Positions 18,263 to 29,200 of a stretch of 64,000 nucleotides of DNA are shown here, piece by piece (the stretch's first letter is position 1; every line of letters begins with the position of its first letter). Origin of the DNA: Ralstonia sp. TCR112 (GTDB lineage Bacteria > Pseudomonadota > Gammaproteobacteria > Burkholderiales > Burkholderiaceae); assembly GCF_007997035.1 (NCBI RefSeq), contig NZ_VOSS01000032.1, positions 25,214-89,213 of the forward strand, written 5' to 3'. A program made the position numbers and the translations under genes. Below the pieces are notes generated by a model, which worked only from the letters and a program-made list of their open reading frames with translations, was not told the origin of the DNA and did no database searches.

Positions 18263-21200
18263 GTGGAACAACATTCCTTCCCCATCACGCCGTCAGCGCC
18301 GTCGGCCCAGGGTCTGTACGACCCGACCAATGAACACGACGCTTGCGGCGTCGGCTTCGTCGCCCACATCAAGGGCAAGAAGAGCCACGAGATCGTCCAG
18401 CAAGGCTTGCGCATCCTGCACAACCTGGATCACCGGGGCGCGGTTGGTGCCGACCCGCTGATGGGCGACGGGGCCGGCATCCTGCTGCAGATTCCCGATC
18501 AGTTCTTCCGTGAAGAGATGGCCAAGCAGGGCATCAACCTGCCGCCGGCCGGCGAATACGGCGTCGGCATGATCTTCCTGCCGAAGGAACACGCCTCGCG
18601 CCTCGCATGCGAACAGGAACTTGAGCGCACTGTGCGCCTGGAGGGCCAAGTCGTGCTGGGTTGGCGCGACGTGCCGGTCGACAAGACCATGCCGATGTCG
18701 CCCACGGTGCAGAAGACCGAGCCGGTGATCCGCCAGATCTTCATCGGGCGCGGCCGCGACATCATGACTACCGACGCGCTGGAGCGGAAGCTGTACGTGA
18801 TCCGCAAGACCGCCAGCCACGCCATCCAGGCGCTCAAGCTCAAGCACGGCAAGGAATACTTCGTACCGTCGATGTCGGCGCGCACGATCGTCTACAAGGG
18901 CCTGCTGCTGTGCGAACAGGTCGGCCGCTATTACCAGGATCTCGCAGACCCGCGCACGGTGTCGGCGCTGGCGCTGGTGCACCAGCGTTTCTCGACCAAC
19001 ACGTTTCCCGCGTGGGAACTGGCGCACCCGTATCGCATGGTTGCGCACAACGGCGAAATCAACACCGTCAAGGGCAACGTCAACTGGATCAACGCGCGTA
19101 CGGGCGGCATCTCGTCGCCGGTGCTGGGCGATGACCTGCCGAAGCTCTGGCCGCTGATCTATCCGGGCCAATCCGATACGGCATCGTTCGACAACTGCCT
19201 CGAACTGCTGACGATGGCCGGCTATCCGCTGGCCCAGGCGATGATGATGATGATTCCGGAAGCGTGGGAACAGCACACGCTGATGGACGACAACCGCCGC
19301 GCCTTCTACGAATACCACGCCGCAATGATGGAGCCGTGGGACGGCCCCGCCGCCATCTGCTTTACCGACGGCCGCCAGATCGGCGCAACGCTCGACCGTA
19401 ACGGCCTGCGTCCGGCGCGTTATTACGTCACCGACGACGACATGGTCGTGATGGCGTCGGAAGCCGGCGTGCTGCCGATCCCCGAGTCGCGCATCGTCAA
19501 GAAGTGGCGCCTGCAGCCGGGCAAGATGTTCCTGATCGACATGGAGCAAGGCCGCATCATCGACGACAAGGAACTCAAGGACAACCTGGCCAACGCCAAG
19601 CCGTACAAGAGCTGGATCGATGCCGTGCGCATCAAGCTCGACGAGCTGGAAGCCAAGCCGGAAGACGTGGCCGCCGAAACCAAGCCGGCCGCGAAGCTGC
19701 TGGACCGCCAGCAGGCTTTCGCCTACACGCAGGAAGACGTCAAGTTCCTGATGACGCCGATGGCCGCCAACGGTGAAGAAGCCGCCGGCTCCATGGGCAA
19801 CGACAGCCCGCTGGCCGTCCTGTCGTCCAAGAACAAGACGCTCTACAACTACTTCAAGCAACTGTTCGCGCAGGTCACGAACCCGCCGATCGACCCGATC
19901 CGCGAAAACGTGGTGATGTCGCTGGTCTCGTTCATCGGGCCGAAGCCGAACCTGCTGGAACTGAACAACATCAACCCGCCGATGCGCCTTGAAGTGAGCC
20001 AGCCCGTGCTGGACTTCAAGGACATGGCGAAGATCCGCAACATCGAGCACTACACCGGCGGCAAGTTCATGGCTTACGAGCTGGACATCTGCTACCCGGT
20101 GGCCTGGGGCAAGGAAGGCATCGAAGCGCGCCTGGCCTCGCTGTGCGCCGAGGCTGTCGATGCGGTCAAGTCGGGCTACAACATCCTGATCGTCTCCGAC
20201 CGCGCGGTCGACGAGAAGCAGGCAGCCATTCCGGCGCTGCTGGCGACGTCTGCCATCCACCATCACCTCGTGGACAAGGGCCTGCGCACGAGCACGGGTC
20301 TGGTTGTCGAGACCGGTTCGGCCCGCGAAGTGCATCACTTCGCCCTGCTGGCCGGCTACGGCGCGGAAGCCGTGCATCCGTACCTGGCAATGGAGACGCT
20401 GGCTGAATTGGCGCCCGGCCTGGGCCTGACCGCCGAGAAAGCCATCTACAACTTCACCAAGGCGATCGGCAAGGGCCTGCACAAGGTGATGTCCAAGATG
20501 GGCATCTCGACGTACATGTCGTACACCGGCGCACAGATCTTCGAGGCGATCGGCCTGTCGCGTGAGCTGGTCGACAAGTACTTCCAGGGCACGGCATCGA
20601 ACGTGGGTGGCATCGGCATCTTCGAGGTGGCTGAAGAAGCGCTGCGCCTGCATCGCGACGCCTTTGGCGATGCGCCGGTGCTGGCCAACATGCTGGATGC
20701 CGGCGGCGAATACGCCTACCGCGTCCGCGGCGAAGAGCACATGTGGACGCCGGATTCGATCGCCAAGCTGCAACATGCGACGCGCGCGAATTCGTACCAG
20801 ACGTACAAGGAATACGCGAACCTCATCAACGATCAGAGCAAGCGCCACATGACGCTGCGCGGTCTGTTCGAGTTCAAGGTGGACCCGGCCCGCGCGATTC
20901 CGCTGGAAGAAGTCGAGCCGGCCAAGGAGATCGTCAAGCGCTTCGCGACGGGCGCCATGTCGCTGGGTTCGATCAGCACGGAAGCGCACACCACGCTGGC
21001 CGTGGCGATGAACCGCATCGGCGGCAAGTCGAACACGGGCGAAGGCGGTGAAGACGAGCGTCGTTACCGCAACGAACTGCGCGGCATTCCCATCAAGCAG
21101 GGCACGAAGCTGTCGGACGTGATCGGCCGCGAAGTGGTCGAGCGCGATCTGGAACTGCAAGAAGGCGATTCGCTGCGCTCAAAGATCAAGCAGGTGGCGT

Positions 21201-22984
21201 CGGGCCGTTTTGGCGTGACGGCCGAGTACCTGGCGTCGGCTGATCAGATCCAGATCAAGATGGCGCAGGGCGCGAAGCCCGGCGAGGGCGGTCAGCTGCC
21301 AGGCCACAAGGTGACGGATTACATCGGCAAGCTGCGTTACGCGGTGCCGGGCGTGGGGCTGATCTCGCCGCCGCCGCACCACGACATCTATTCGATTGAG
21401 GATCTGGCGCAGCTCATCCACGACCTGAAGAACGTGAACCCGCGTTCGGACGTGTCGGTCAAGCTGGTGTCGGAAGTCGGCGTGGGTACGGTGGCCGCAG
21501 GTGTCGCCAAGGCCAAGGCAGACCACGTGGTGATCGCCGGTCATGACGGCGGCACCGGCGCTTCGCCGTGGTCGTCGATCAAGCATGCCGGCACGCCGTG
21601 GGAACTGGGCCTGGCCGAGACGCAGCAGACGCTGATGCTCAACGGCCTGCGCAACCGCATTCGCGTGCAGGCCGACGGCCAGATGAAGACCGGCCGTGAT
21701 GTCGCGATCGGTGCGCTGCTGGGCGCCGACGAATTCGGCTTTGCGACCGCCCCGCTGGTGGTTGAAGGCTGCATCATGATGCGCAAGTGCCACCTGAACA
21801 CCTGCCCGGTCGGCGTGGCGACGCAGGATCCGGTGCTGCGCAAGAAGTTCTCGGGCAAGCCCGAGCACGTGGTGAACTACTTCTTCTTCGTGGCCGAAGA
21901 AGTGCGCGAAATCATGGCGCAGCTTGGCATTCGCACGTTCAACGAGCTGATCGGCCGCGCGGATCTGCTCGACACGAAGGCCGGTATCGAACACTGGAAG
22001 GCCCGCGGTCTGGACTTCGCGCGCATCTTCTATCAACCGGCCAAGAAGGAAGGCGAGCCGTGCTACCAGGTCGATGTGCAAGACCACGGCCTGGATCGCG
22101 CGCTGGATCATCAGCTCATCGAGAAGGCCAAGGCTGCGCTGGAGAAGGGCGAGCGTGTCTCGTTCATCCAGCCGGTGCGCAACGTCAACCGTACCGTGGG
22201 CGCGATGCTCTCGGGCGAAGTGGCCAAGCGCTATGGTCACGAAGGTCTGCCCGATGACTCGATCCACGTGCAGATGCAGGGCACGGCCGGCCAGTCGTTC
22301 GGCGCGTTCCTGGCGCACGGCATCACGCTGGACCTGGTGGGCGACGGCAACGACTACGTGGGCAAGGGCCTGTCGGGTGGCCGTGTGATCGTACGCCCGC
22401 CGCACGAGTTCCGCGGCGAGCCGACCAACAACATCATCGTCGGCAACACCGTGCTGTACGGCGCGCTGGCCGGTGAGGCGTTCTTCAATGGCGTGGCCGG
22501 CGAGCGTTTTGCAGTGCGCAACTCCGGCGCCACCACGGTAGTGGAAGGCACAGGCGACCACGGCTGCGAATACATGACCGGCGGCACCGTCGTCGTGCTC
22601 GGCGCTACCGGCCGCAACTTCGCGGCAGGCATGTCGGGCGGCGTGGCCTACGTCTATGACGAAGACGGCCTGTTCGACAAGCGTTGCAACACGGCGCAGG
22701 TCGCACTGGAATCCGTGCTGTCGGCGACCGACCAGGAGAAGGCACACACGCCGTCGACCTGGCACAAGGTGAACGGCGAGCGCGTGCTCGACGAGCAACT
22801 GCTCAAGGCGCTGGTGGAAAAGCACTTCCGCTACACCGGCTCCGAGCGTGCCAAGGAACTGCTGGCCGACTGGAACAACGCGCGCCGCCGCTTCGTCAAG
22901 GTCTTCCCGACCGAGTACAAGCGTGCGCTGGCCGAGATGTACGAACGCGAACAGGAAGCCGGCCGCGAACAGATCGCAGCCTGA
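18263..22984 (+). CDS. gltB: Glutamate synthase (NADPH) large subunit
   Basis: GltB makes two glutamates from glutamine and 2-oxoglutarate. The protein has 1573 residues from a GTG at 18263 preceded by GGAAG; an in-frame ATG at 18170 lacks a ribosome binding site. After a 27-residue propeptide comes C28-G-V-G-F, the nucleophile of the class II amidotransferase domain. The central and FMN domains follow ([20 protein letters not shown]). Cysteines C1170, C1176 and C1181 (C-x5-C-x4-C) bind the 3Fe-4S cluster. The C-terminal GXGXG beta-helix ends the protein. The small subunit gltD follows. Confidence 0.97.
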   Translation: MEQHSFPITPSAPSAQGLYDPTNEHDACGVGFVAHIKGKKSHEIVQQGLRILHNLDHRGAVGADPLMGDGAGILLQIPDQFFREEMAKQGINLPPAGEYGVGMIFLPKEHASRLACEQELERTVRLEGQVVLGWRDVPVDKTMPMSPTVQKTEPVIRQIFIGRGRDIMTTDALERKLYVIRKTASHAIQALKLKHGKEYFVPSMSARTIVYKGLLLCEQVGRYYQDLADPRTVSALALVHQRFSTNTFPAWELAHPYRMVAHNGEINTVKGNVNWINARTGGISSPVLGDDLPKLWPLIYPGQSDTASFDNCLELLTMAGYPLAQAMMMMIPEAWEQHTLMDDNRRAFYEYHAAMMEPWDGPAAICFTDGRQIGATLDRNGLRPARYYVTDDDMVVMASEAGVLPIPESRIVKKWRLQPGKMFLIDMEQGRIIDDKELKDNLANAKPYKSWIDAVRIKLDELEAKPEDVAAETKPAAKLLDRQQAFAYTQEDVKFLMTPMAANGEEAAGSMGNDSPLAVLSSKNKTLYNYFKQLFAQVTNPPIDPIRENVVMSLVSFIGPKPNLLELNNINPPMRLEVSQPVLDFKDMAKIRNIEHYTGGKFMAYELDICYPVAWGKEGIEARLASLCAEAVDAVKSGYNILIVSDRAVDEKQAAIPALLATSAIHHHLVDKGLRTSTGLVVETGSAREVHHFALLAGYGAEAVHPYLAMETLAELAPGLGLTAEKAIYNFTKAIGKGLHKVMSKMGISTYMSYTGAQIFEAIGLSRELVDKYFQGTASNVGGIGIFEVAEEALRLHRDAFGDAPVLANMLDAGGEYAYRVRGEEHMWTPDSIAKLQHATRANSYQTYKEYANLINDQSKRHMTLRGLFEFKVDPARAIPLEEVEPAKEIVKRFATGAMSLGSISTEAHTTLAVAMNRIGGKSNTGEGGEDERRYRNELRGIPIKQGTKLSDVIGREVVERDLELQEGDSLRSKIKQVASGRFGVTAEYLASADQIQIKMAQGAKPGEGGQLPGHKVTDYIGKLRYAVPGVGLISPPPHHDIYSIEDLAQLIHDLKNVNPRSDVSVKLVSEVGVGTVAAGVAKAKADHVVIAGHDGGTGASPWSSIKHAGTPWELGLAETQQTLMLNGLRNRIRVQADGQMKTGRDVAIGALLGADEFGFATAPLVVEGCIMMRKCHLNTCPVGVATQDPVLRKKFSGKPEHVVNYFFFVAEEVREIMAQLGIRTFNELIGRADLLDTKAGIEHWKARGLDFARIFYQPAKKEGEPCYQVDVQDHGLDRALDHQLIEKAKAALEKGERVSFIQPVRNVNRTVGAMLSGEVAKRYGHEGLPDDSIHVQMQGTAGQSFGAFLAHGITLDLVGDGNDYVGKGLSGGRVIVRPPHEFRGEPTNNIIVGNTVLYGALAGEAFFNGVAGERFAVRNSGATTVVEGTGDHGCEYMTGGTVVVLGATGRNFAAGMSGGVAYVYDEDGLFDKRCNTAQVALESVLSATDQEKAHTPSTWHKVNGERVLDEQLLKALVEKHFRYTGSERAKELLADWNNARRRFVKVFPTEYKRALAEMYEREQEAGREQIAA

Positions 22985-23124
22985 TTTCCGCCGACTGGGC
23001 GAATGGCTGATCCGCTGATCGGCCGTTCGCCACCACCGAATACAACGCAACCTCACAAGATAGGCTCGACTGCCTGGCTGGCGCGACTGTGCCGGCAGAG
23101 CAGCATCGGGCCAGGAAGGACACC

Positions 23125-24588
23125 ATGGGCAAGGCGACCGGTTTTCTCGAATTTCCCCGCCAGAACGAGGCATACGAAGCGCCCGAAGCGCGCGTGAAGC
23201 ATTACAAGGAATTCGTGTTCGCGCTGGCGGACAACGAAGCCAAGATCCAGGGCGCGCGCTGCATGGACTGCGGCATTCCGTTCTGCAACAACGGCTGCCC
23301 CGTCAACAACATCATCCCGGACTTCAACGACCTGGTGTATCGCCAGGACTGGAAGACCGCGATTGAGGTGCTGCACTCGACCAACAACTTCCCCGAGTTC
23401 ACGGGCCGCATCTGCCCGGCACCGTGCGAAGCGGCTTGCACGCTGGGCATCAACGAACTGCCGGTGGGCATCAAGTCGATCGAGCACGCCATCATCGACA
23501 AGGCCTGGAAAGAAGGCTGGGTCGCGCCGCAAGTGCCGAAGCACAAGACCGGCAAGACCGTGGCCGTGGTCGGCTCGGGCCCGGCTGGCATGGCCGCAGC
23601 GCAGCAACTGGCGCGCGCTGGTCACGACGTGACGCTGTTCGAAAAGAACGATCGCATCGGCGGCCTGCTGCGCTACGGCATCCCCGACTTCAAGCTGGAA
23701 AAGGCGCAGATCGACCGCCGCATGCAGCAGATGGAAGCTGAAGGCGTGACGTTCCGCACCGGTGTGATGGTAGGCGACAAGACGGTTCCCGCCGGCATCG
23801 CCAACGACGCTCGCGAGACCATCGCCGCGGAAGACATCCTCAAGCAATTCGACGCCGTCGTGCTGACGGGCGGGTCGGAAGTGCCGCGCGATCTGCCGGT
23901 GCCGGGCCGTGATCTGGACGGCGTGCATTACGCGCTCGAATTCCTCATCCCGCAGAACAAGGAAGTGGCCGGCGATGCACCGAACCCGATCCGCGCTGAC
24001 GGCAAGCACGTCATCGTGATTGGCGGCGGCGACACGGGTTCGGACTGCGTTGGCACGTCCAACCGCCATGGCGCCGCATCGGTCACGCAGTTCGAACTGC
24101 TGCCGCGTCCGCCTGAAGAAGAGAACAAGCCGCTGGTGTGGCCGTATTGGCCGATCAAGCTGCGCACGTCGTCGTCGCATGACGAAGGCTGCGAGCGTGA
24201 CTGGTCGGTCGCCACCAAGGCGCTGATTGGCGAGAACGGCCGTGTGACGGGTCTCACCGCCGTGCGTCTGGAGTGGAAGGACGGCAAGATGACCGAAGTG
24301 CCAGGCAGCGAGTTCACGCTCAAGGCCGATCTCGTGCTGCTGGCGATGGGCTTTACCAACCCGGTCGGCGGCGTGCTGGACGCCTTTGGCGTGACGAAGG
24401 ATGCGCGCAACAACGCGCGTGCGGCCACCGAAGGCGACAACGCCTACGCCACCAACGTGCCGAAGGTCTTCGCCGCCGGCGATGTGCGCCGCGGGCAGTC
24501 GCTGGTTGTGTGGGCGATCCGGGAAGGCCGCCAGGCTGCCCGTTCGGTTGATGCGTTTCTCATGGGCCATTCGGAACTGCCGCGCTGA
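23125..24588 (+). CDS. gltD: Glutamate synthase (NADPH) small subunit
   Basis: GltD supplies electrons from NADPH through FAD and two 4Fe-4S clusters to GltB. It has 487 residues from the ATG at 23125, with AGGAAGGA just before it. The N-terminal cluster motifs are [14 protein letters not shown] and [12 protein letters not shown] binding is shown by [11 protein letters not shown] and NADPH binding by [10 protein letters not shown]. The C-terminal [12 protein letters not shown] closes the FAD domain. It is cotranscribed with gltB (140-base gap) and ended by a terminator. Confidence 0.97.
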   Translation: MGKATGFLEFPRQNEAYEAPEARVKHYKEFVFALADNEAKIQGARCMDCGIPFCNNGCPVNNIIPDFNDLVYRQDWKTAIEVLHSTNNFPEFTGRICPAPCEAACTLGINELPVGIKSIEHAIIDKAWKEGWVAPQVPKHKTGKTVAVVGSGPAGMAAAQQLARAGHDVTLFEKNDRIGGLLRYGIPDFKLEKAQIDRRMQQMEAEGVTFRTGVMVGDKTVPAGIANDARETIAAEDILKQFDAVVLTGGSEVPRDLPVPGRDLDGVHYALEFLIPQNKEVAGDAPNPIRADGKHVIVIGGGDTGSDCVGTSNRHGAASVTQFELLPRPPEEENKPLVWPYWPIKLRTSSSHDEGCERDWSVATKALIGENGRVTGLTAVRLEWKDGKMTEVPGSEFTLKADLVLLAMGFTNPVGGVLDAFGVTKDARNNARAATEGDNAYATNVPKVFAAGDVRRGQSLVVWAIREGRQAARSVDAFLMGHSELPR

Positions 24589-24610
24589 CCACGCGGTTGA
24601 CCGTTTGACT

Positions 24611-24640
24611 CAAGCCCGCCTGCCTCGGCGGGCTTTTTTG
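24611..24640 (+). terminator. Rho-independent terminator after gltD
   Basis: CAAGCCCGCC, a short loop, then GGCGGGCTTTTTTG, 22 bases after the gltD stop. Confidence 0.92.
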
Positions 24641-24747
24641 TTTGTGACGCAGGTGCGGTGGCGGCAGGGTCATGCCTCATGGTTTACGTCGACATGGTTT
24701 ACATGAGTGCAGGGCGGACAGGCGGATTTCTAGAATGAGATTTCCCC

Positions 24748-25815
24748 GTGATCCCCGACTGCCTCATGCGACCTCGCACCCGCAATGTGCGTGCAGATGT
24801 GCCTCCTGCGCCCGACGTGCCCGATGTGCCGGATCGGCAGCGGCGCCGCACGCTTGCGTGGCTGGGCGTGCTGCCGGCGATGCTGGCGTCGCCTGCGCGT
24901 GCGTTGCTGCAAGGGTATCCCTCGCAACCGCTGCGCCTCGTCGTGCCGGCGGCGGAAGGCAGCGCCTTTGATGCACTCGCCCGGGCGCTGGCGACGCAGT
25001 TGCAGCAGCAGGTCGGCCGCGAAGTGGGCGTCGAAGATCGCCCCGCGGCCAATGGCATGGCCGCCGGCGAGGCCGTCGCACGCGCGCCGTCCGATGGCCA
25101 TACGCTGCTGCTCCAACAGACCACGTTCGTCGCCCAGCCCGCGCTGGAATCGGCGTCGTATGACCCGCTGCGCGATTTCCAACCGGTGGCGATGGTGGCC
25201 ACGCTGCCGCTGTTTCTCGCCGTCGATGCGCGCTTGCCGATCCATTCCGTCACCGATCTGCTTGCGCAGGCGCGTGGTGAGTCCGTCACGGTCAATTGCG
25301 GCTCGGATATCGTCGGCACGTGGTCGCACCTCGTCGCCGAGCAGTTTGTGCGCGACTACGCTTTCCATGCGCCGCATGTGGCCGTTCGCGGTGAAGCGGG
25401 GCTCGTGCAGCAAATCCTGGCTGGCCGCATGACGGCGTGTTTTGCGTGTTATCCGAGCGTCGCGGCGGCGGCGGCCAACGGCCAGTTGCGGTTGCTCGGG
25501 GTGACGGGCGGCGCGCGCTCCCGTTTCGCGCCCGCTGTGCCGACGCTGCGCGAAGGCGGTCTCGCCGGATTCGATCGCAGCGCCTGGATCGGTACCTTCA
25601 TGCCGGCGCGCACCCCCCGCCCCCTCTCGATGCGCGCGGCTGTCGAGCTGCGCCGCGCCGTCGCTTCGGGCGATGTCCATGCCACGTTGCTCGCCGGTGG
25701 GTTCGAGCCGGAATGGGACGCGCCCGACACGTTCGCCCAAGCAGTGCGCCGCGACGCGACGCACTGGCAGGGGGTGATTCGCCAAGCTGATCTACGGCTG
25801 GATAGTGGCGAATAA
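24748..25815 (+). CDS. Orphan Bug/TctC-family tripartite transporter solute receptor
   Basis: This is a periplasmic binding protein of the Bug family (about 355 residues from a GTG at 24748; an ATG at 24766 is possible). An arginine-rich signal region (RQRRRTLAWLGVLPAML) precedes the mature Y-P-S-Q-P-L-R-L-V-V-P. Bug motifs are A-A-E-G-S-A-F-D-A-L-A-R, D-G-H-T-L-L-L and Y-D-P-L-R-D-F-Q-P-V. No TctA or TctB membrane genes lie nearby, as for most Bug genes in Burkholderiaceae, so the ligand is unknown. A C-F-A-C pair in the ligand-cleft region is not usual for the family. Confidence 0.88.
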   Translation: MIPDCLMRPRTRNVRADVPPAPDVPDVPDRQRRRTLAWLGVLPAMLASPARALLQGYPSQPLRLVVPAAEGSAFDALARALATQLQQQVGREVGVEDRPAANGMAAGEAVARAPSDGHTLLLQQTTFVAQPALESASYDPLRDFQPVAMVATLPLFLAVDARLPIHSVTDLLAQARGESVTVNCGSDIVGTWSHLVAEQFVRDYAFHAPHVAVRGEAGLVQQILAGRMTACFACYPSVAAAAANGQLRLLGVTGGARSRFAPAVPTLREGGLAGFDRSAWIGTFMPARTPRPLSMRAAVELRRAVASGDVHATLLAGGFEPEWDAPDTFAQAVRRDATHWQGVIRQADLRLDSGE

Positions 25816-25969
25816 TCCACTTTCGGTGCGGGCTGTCGCGCCATCCTCCAACCTCGCAAGCGCACCACTTTCAGCATCCCGCAAGACACGAAAACCCACA
25901 GCGCGGCGAACAAGCCACACAACCTGTCGGTAAGCATGGCGTGACTGACGGGCTACGCGGGTTTCCACC

Positions 25970-25975
25970 TATAAT
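25970..25975 (+). promoter_or_regulatory. Candidate -10 element upstream of the mla operon
   Basis: A perfect TATAAT lies 110 bases before the mlaF GTG. CTGACG at 25945-25950 is a partial -35 at 19-base spacing, so the promoter is plausible but not certain. Confidence 0.4.
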
Positions 25976-26084
25976 GGCGGGCCGCGCGAACCCGCCTCCG
26001 TTGGCCAGCCCGCGGTAGTCAAGACAACGAGATGCGGCAGCATGAAGCCGCCAACCTGCCGAGCCCTCTGCACCGAACTCCACC

Positions 26085-26918
26085 GTGTCCACCCAGCCTT
26101 CCAACGCCGTTGTCGAACTCGATCAGGTCGATTTCGCCTACCAGCCAGGTGCGCGGCGCATCCTGTCCGGCCTGTGCATGCGCGTGCCCAAGGGCAGCGT
26201 GGTGGCCGTCATGGGCGGTTCGGGCTGTGGCAAGACAACGATTCTGCGGTTGATCGGCGGCCAGGTGAGCGCCGCCGCCGGCACCGTGCGCGTACACGGT
26301 CAGGACATCGGCGCCATGGACAAGCGCGCGCTGTACGACGCGCGCCGCCAGATGGGCATGCTGTTCCAGTTCGGGGCGCTGTTTACCGATCTGTCCGTCT
26401 TCGACAACGTGGCGTTTCCGTTGCGCGAACATACCGAGCTGCCCGAGCCGCTCATCCGCGATCTGGTGTTGATGAAGCTGAACGCCGTCGGCCTGCGTGG
26501 GGCCCGCGACCTGATGCCCTCGGAGATTTCCGGCGGCATGGCGCGGCGCGTGGCGCTCGCCCGAGCGATTGCGCTGGACCCGTCGCTCATCCTCTACGAC
26601 GAGCCGTTTGCTGGGCTGGACCCGATCTCGCTGGGCCTGACCGCGTCGCTCATCCGCAAGCTGAACGACGCGCTGGGCGCGACCAGCATCATCGTCTCGC
26701 ACGACGTGCAGGAGACGTTCCACATCGCCGATTACGTCTATTTCATTGCCAACGGCGGCATTGCAGCCCAGGGCACGCCGGCTGAGCTGACCGCGTCGAC
26801 CGATCCGTTCGTCCGCCAGTTCGTGCACGGCGAGGCGGACGGCCCTGTGCCGTTCCATTATCCCGGGGCGCCGCTGGCCGATGACTTCGGTCTGGGCAAG
26901 AGCGGAGGCGCGCAATGA
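26085..26918 (+). CDS. mlaF: Phospholipid transport ATPase MlaF
   Basis: MlaF is the ATPase of the Mla system, which moves phospholipids between inner and outer membranes to keep outer-membrane lipid asymmetry. It has 277 residues from a GTG at 26085. Walker A is G-G-S-G-C-G-K-T-T, the signature is I-S-G-G-M-A-R-R-V-A-L-A-R-A, Walker B is L-I-L-Y-D-E-P-F-A-G-L-D, and the switch histidine is in I-V-S-H-D. It overlaps mlaE by ATGA. Confidence 0.95.
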   Translation: MSTQPSNAVVELDQVDFAYQPGARRILSGLCMRVPKGSVVAVMGGSGCGKTTILRLIGGQVSAAAGTVRVHGQDIGAMDKRALYDARRQMGMLFQFGALFTDLSVFDNVAFPLREHTELPEPLIRDLVLMKLNAVGLRGARDLMPSEISGGMARRVALARAIALDPSLILYDEPFAGLDPISLGLTASLIRKLNDALGATSIIVSHDVQETFHIADYVYFIANGGIAAQGTPAELTASTDPFVRQFVHGEADGPVPFHYPGAPLADDFGLGKSGGAQ

Positions 26919-27682
26919 TTTCCGCCATCGGCCGCTTCGTTCTGGTGCTGATCAGCCGCTTCGGCTATGCCGCACGCACGCTGATTTCGCTCATTGGTGC
27001 TTCCGGCGACGTGCTGCGCCGCCCGCGCCTGGTGATCGAGCAGCTGCGCTTCGTCGGCAATGATTCGTTCATCATCATCGCTGTGTCGGGCCTGTTCGTT
27101 GGCTTCGTGCTTGGCTTGCAGGGGTACAACACGCTCAATCGCTACGGCTCCGAACAGGCGTTGGGCCTGCTGGTTGCGCTGTCGTTGGTGCGCGAACTGG
27201 GGCCGGTGGTGACGGCGCTACTGTTTGCCGGTCGCGCCGGTACCTCGCTCACGGCCGAGATTGGTCTGATGAAAGCCGGCGAGCAGCTGATCGCCATGGA
27301 GATGATGGCCGTCGATCCGCTGGCCCGCGTGCTGGCGCCGCGCTTCTGGGCGGGCTTCATTGCCATGCCGCTGCTGGCGGCGATTTTCAGTGCGGTCGGT
27401 ATCCTGGGCGGATACTTCGTCGGCGTGGGGCTGATTGGTGTGGACCCCGGCGCGTTCTGGTCGCAGATGCAGGCCGGCGTGGATGTCATGGACGACGTGC
27501 TCAACGGCGTCATCAAGAGTGTCGTGTTTGGTGTGGCGGTCACCTTCATTGCGCTGTATCAGGGCTATGAGGCCAAAGCCACGCCGGAAGGCGTCTCGCG
27601 CGCGACTACCCGGACGGTGGTGATCGCGTCGCTGACCGTGCTGGCGCTGGATTTCGTACTCACGGCGCTGATGTTCAGCTGA
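26915..27682 (+). CDS. mlaE: Phospholipid transport permease MlaE
   Basis: This is an inner-membrane permease of 255 residues with about five hydrophobic segments. The MlaE family signature is clear in L-V-R-E-L-G-P-V-V-T-A-L-L-F-A-G-R-A-G and T-A-E-I-G-L-M-K-A-G-E-Q. It dimerises with MlaF and holds the MlaD ring. Confidence 0.96.
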   Translation: MISAIGRFVLVLISRFGYAARTLISLIGASGDVLRRPRLVIEQLRFVGNDSFIIIAVSGLFVGFVLGLQGYNTLNRYGSEQALGLLVALSLVRELGPVVTALLFAGRAGTSLTAEIGLMKAGEQLIAMEMMAVDPLARVLAPRFWAGFIAMPLLAAIFSAVGILGGYFVGVGLIGVDPGAFWSQMQAGVDVMDDVLNGVIKSVVFGVAVTFIALYQGYEAKATPEGVSRATTRTVVIASLTVLALDFVLTALMFS

Positions 27683-27719
27683 GCCGCCGGTTGTCGTTAG
27701 CGTTCAACGAGAAAAGATC

Positions 27720-28241
27720 ATGCGTAAAAGCGTCCTCGATTTCTGGGTCGGCCTGTTCGTTCTGGTAGGCATCATTGCGCTGCTGTTCCTGGCGCTCAAA
27801 GCGGGCAATATGAGCTCGTTCTCGTTTGCCAAGACTTACCAGGTGAAGGCGGCCTTCGACAATATCGGTGGGTTGAAGGTGCGGGCTCCGGTCAAGAGCT
27901 CGGGGGTGGTGGTCGGCCGTGTGTCGCAGATCCTGTTCGATGACAAGAGCTACCAGGCCATCGCGGTGCTGGACATGGATCAGCGCTATCAGTTTCCGAA
28001 AGACAGTTCGGCCAAGGTCCTGACCTCGGGTCTGCTCGGTGAGCAATACATTGGCATTGAACCGGGCGGTGACTCGGCGATGCTCGCCAGCGGCAGCAAG
28101 ATCACCATGACACAGTCGGCGGTGGTGCTGGAAAACCTGATCAGCCAGTTCCTCTACAGCAAGGCTGCGGATGCCGGTGCCGGCAACGCCAACGGAAGTG
28201 CCGGCGGAGCCAAGCCGGCTGAGGGCAGTGGGAGCAAATAA
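27720..28241 (+). CDS. mlaD: MCE-domain lipid-binding protein MlaD
   Basis: This is a 173-residue protein anchored by one helix (residues 8-29, FWVGLFVLVGIIALLFLALK). A single MCE domain follows (A-A-F-D-N-I-G-G-L-K-V-R-A-P-V-K), including G-L-L-G-E-Q-Y-I-G-I-E-P-G-G. It forms the periplasmic hexameric ring of the transporter. The tail (residues 150-173) is Gly/Ala/Ser-rich and probably disordered. Confidence 0.96.
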   Translation: MRKSVLDFWVGLFVLVGIIALLFLALKAGNMSSFSFAKTYQVKAAFDNIGGLKVRAPVKSSGVVVGRVSQILFDDKSYQAIAVLDMDQRYQFPKDSSAKVLTSGLLGEQYIGIEPGGDSAMLASGSKITMTQSAVVLENLISQFLYSKAADAGAGNANGSAGGAKPAEGSGSK

Positions 28242-28244
28242 ACC

Positions 28245-29048
28245 ATGAAAACAACAACATCCATCCTTTCGCTGCGCGGCTTTGCGCTGGCCGTTGCTGC
28301 AGGCGCCACGTTGCTGGCCGGCTGTGCGACGGGGCCGAATGCCAATCCGGCGGATCCGATCGAGCCGTTCAACCGCGAAGTCTTCCGCATCAACGAAGAC
28401 CTCGACAAGGGCGTGCTGAAGCCGGTTGCGCAAACGTATGTCGATGTGGTGCCGTCGCCGGCGCGCACGGCGGTGTCGAACTTCTTCTCCAATGCGGGCG
28501 ACGTCTATTCGGCCGTCAACAACCTGCTGCAGTTGAAGGGCACGGCCGCGCTGGAAGACACCATGCGCGTCGCGATCAATACCGTGCTGGGGCTGGGTGG
28601 GCTGATCGACATTGCGTCGGACGCCGGCCTGCCCAAGCACAAGGAAGACTTCGGCCAGACGCTCGGCGTGTGGGGCGTGCCGTCGGGTCCGTACATCGTC
28701 TGGCCGTTGCTCGGCCCGAGCACCGCACGTGACACCGTGGGTTTCCTGGTCGACTGGCAGATGGACCCGCTCACGTACTGGCATGACAGCGCGATCACCT
28801 ACTCGCTGGCCGCGCTGCGCGTGGTTGACGTGCGCGCAAACCTGCTTGGGGCCAGCAATGTGTTCGAACAGGCCGCGGTCGACAAGTACACCTTCCTGCG
28901 CGACGCCTATCTGCAGCGCCGCCGCTACCTGATCTATGACGGCAACCTGCCGGAAGATCAGGACAACAAGACTTCGCCGGATACGGGTGACACGACGGTC
29001 TCTCCATACCATCGCTTTACGCCCAACTGGCCGGTCTTCCGCCGCTGA
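28245..29048 (+). CDS. mlaA: Outer-membrane phospholipid-asymmetry lipoprotein MlaA (VacJ)
   Basis: MlaA is an outer-membrane lipoprotein of 267 residues that extracts phospholipids from the outer leaflet. The lipobox is L-L-A-G-C27. Family motifs are D-P-I-E-P-F-N-R-E-V-F-R-I-N, A-D-xx-G-L-P-type (S-D-A-G-L-P-K-H-K-E-D-F-G-Q-T-L) and W-G-V-P-S-G-P-Y-I-V-W-P-L-L-G-P-S. In E. coli mlaA is unlinked to the mla operon; here it sits between mlaD and mlaC, so the whole route is in one transcription unit. Confidence 0.96.
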   Translation: MKTTTSILSLRGFALAVAAGATLLAGCATGPNANPADPIEPFNREVFRINEDLDKGVLKPVAQTYVDVVPSPARTAVSNFFSNAGDVYSAVNNLLQLKGTAALEDTMRVAINTVLGLGGLIDIASDAGLPKHKEDFGQTLGVWGVPSGPYIVWPLLGPSTARDTVGFLVDWQMDPLTYWHDSAITYSLAALRVVDVRANLLGASNVFEQAAVDKYTFLRDAYLQRRRYLIYDGNLPEDQDNKTSPDTGDTTVSPYHRFTPNWPVFRR

Positions 29049-29148
29049 CTGGTACACGTAACAAGGTCGCCTCAAAGGTGACAAGGCGTAAAACTGGCCG
29101 TCCCGCCCGAACTTGGCTGCGGCCGGTCTGTTCTAATCGCCAACAAGA

Positions 29149-29168
29149 TTGCGGCGAATGTGCCGCAA
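29149..29168 (+). other. Small perfect hairpin upstream of mlaC
   Basis: TTGCGGC, a 6-base loop, then GCCGCAA, about 32 bases before the mlaC ATG in the 152-base mlaA-mlaC gap. No T-run follows, so it is not a terminator. A role in mRNA stability is possible but untested. Confidence 0.4.
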
Positions 29169-29200
29169 GCGACCCCAAAATCACACTATAAGGACGCGAT

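Noticed and set aside
18293..21160. Minus-strand open frame of 955 codons opposite gltB
   Set aside because: GC-rich third codon positions of gltB open long antisense frames. The predicted product is Arg/Val/His-rich without motifs.
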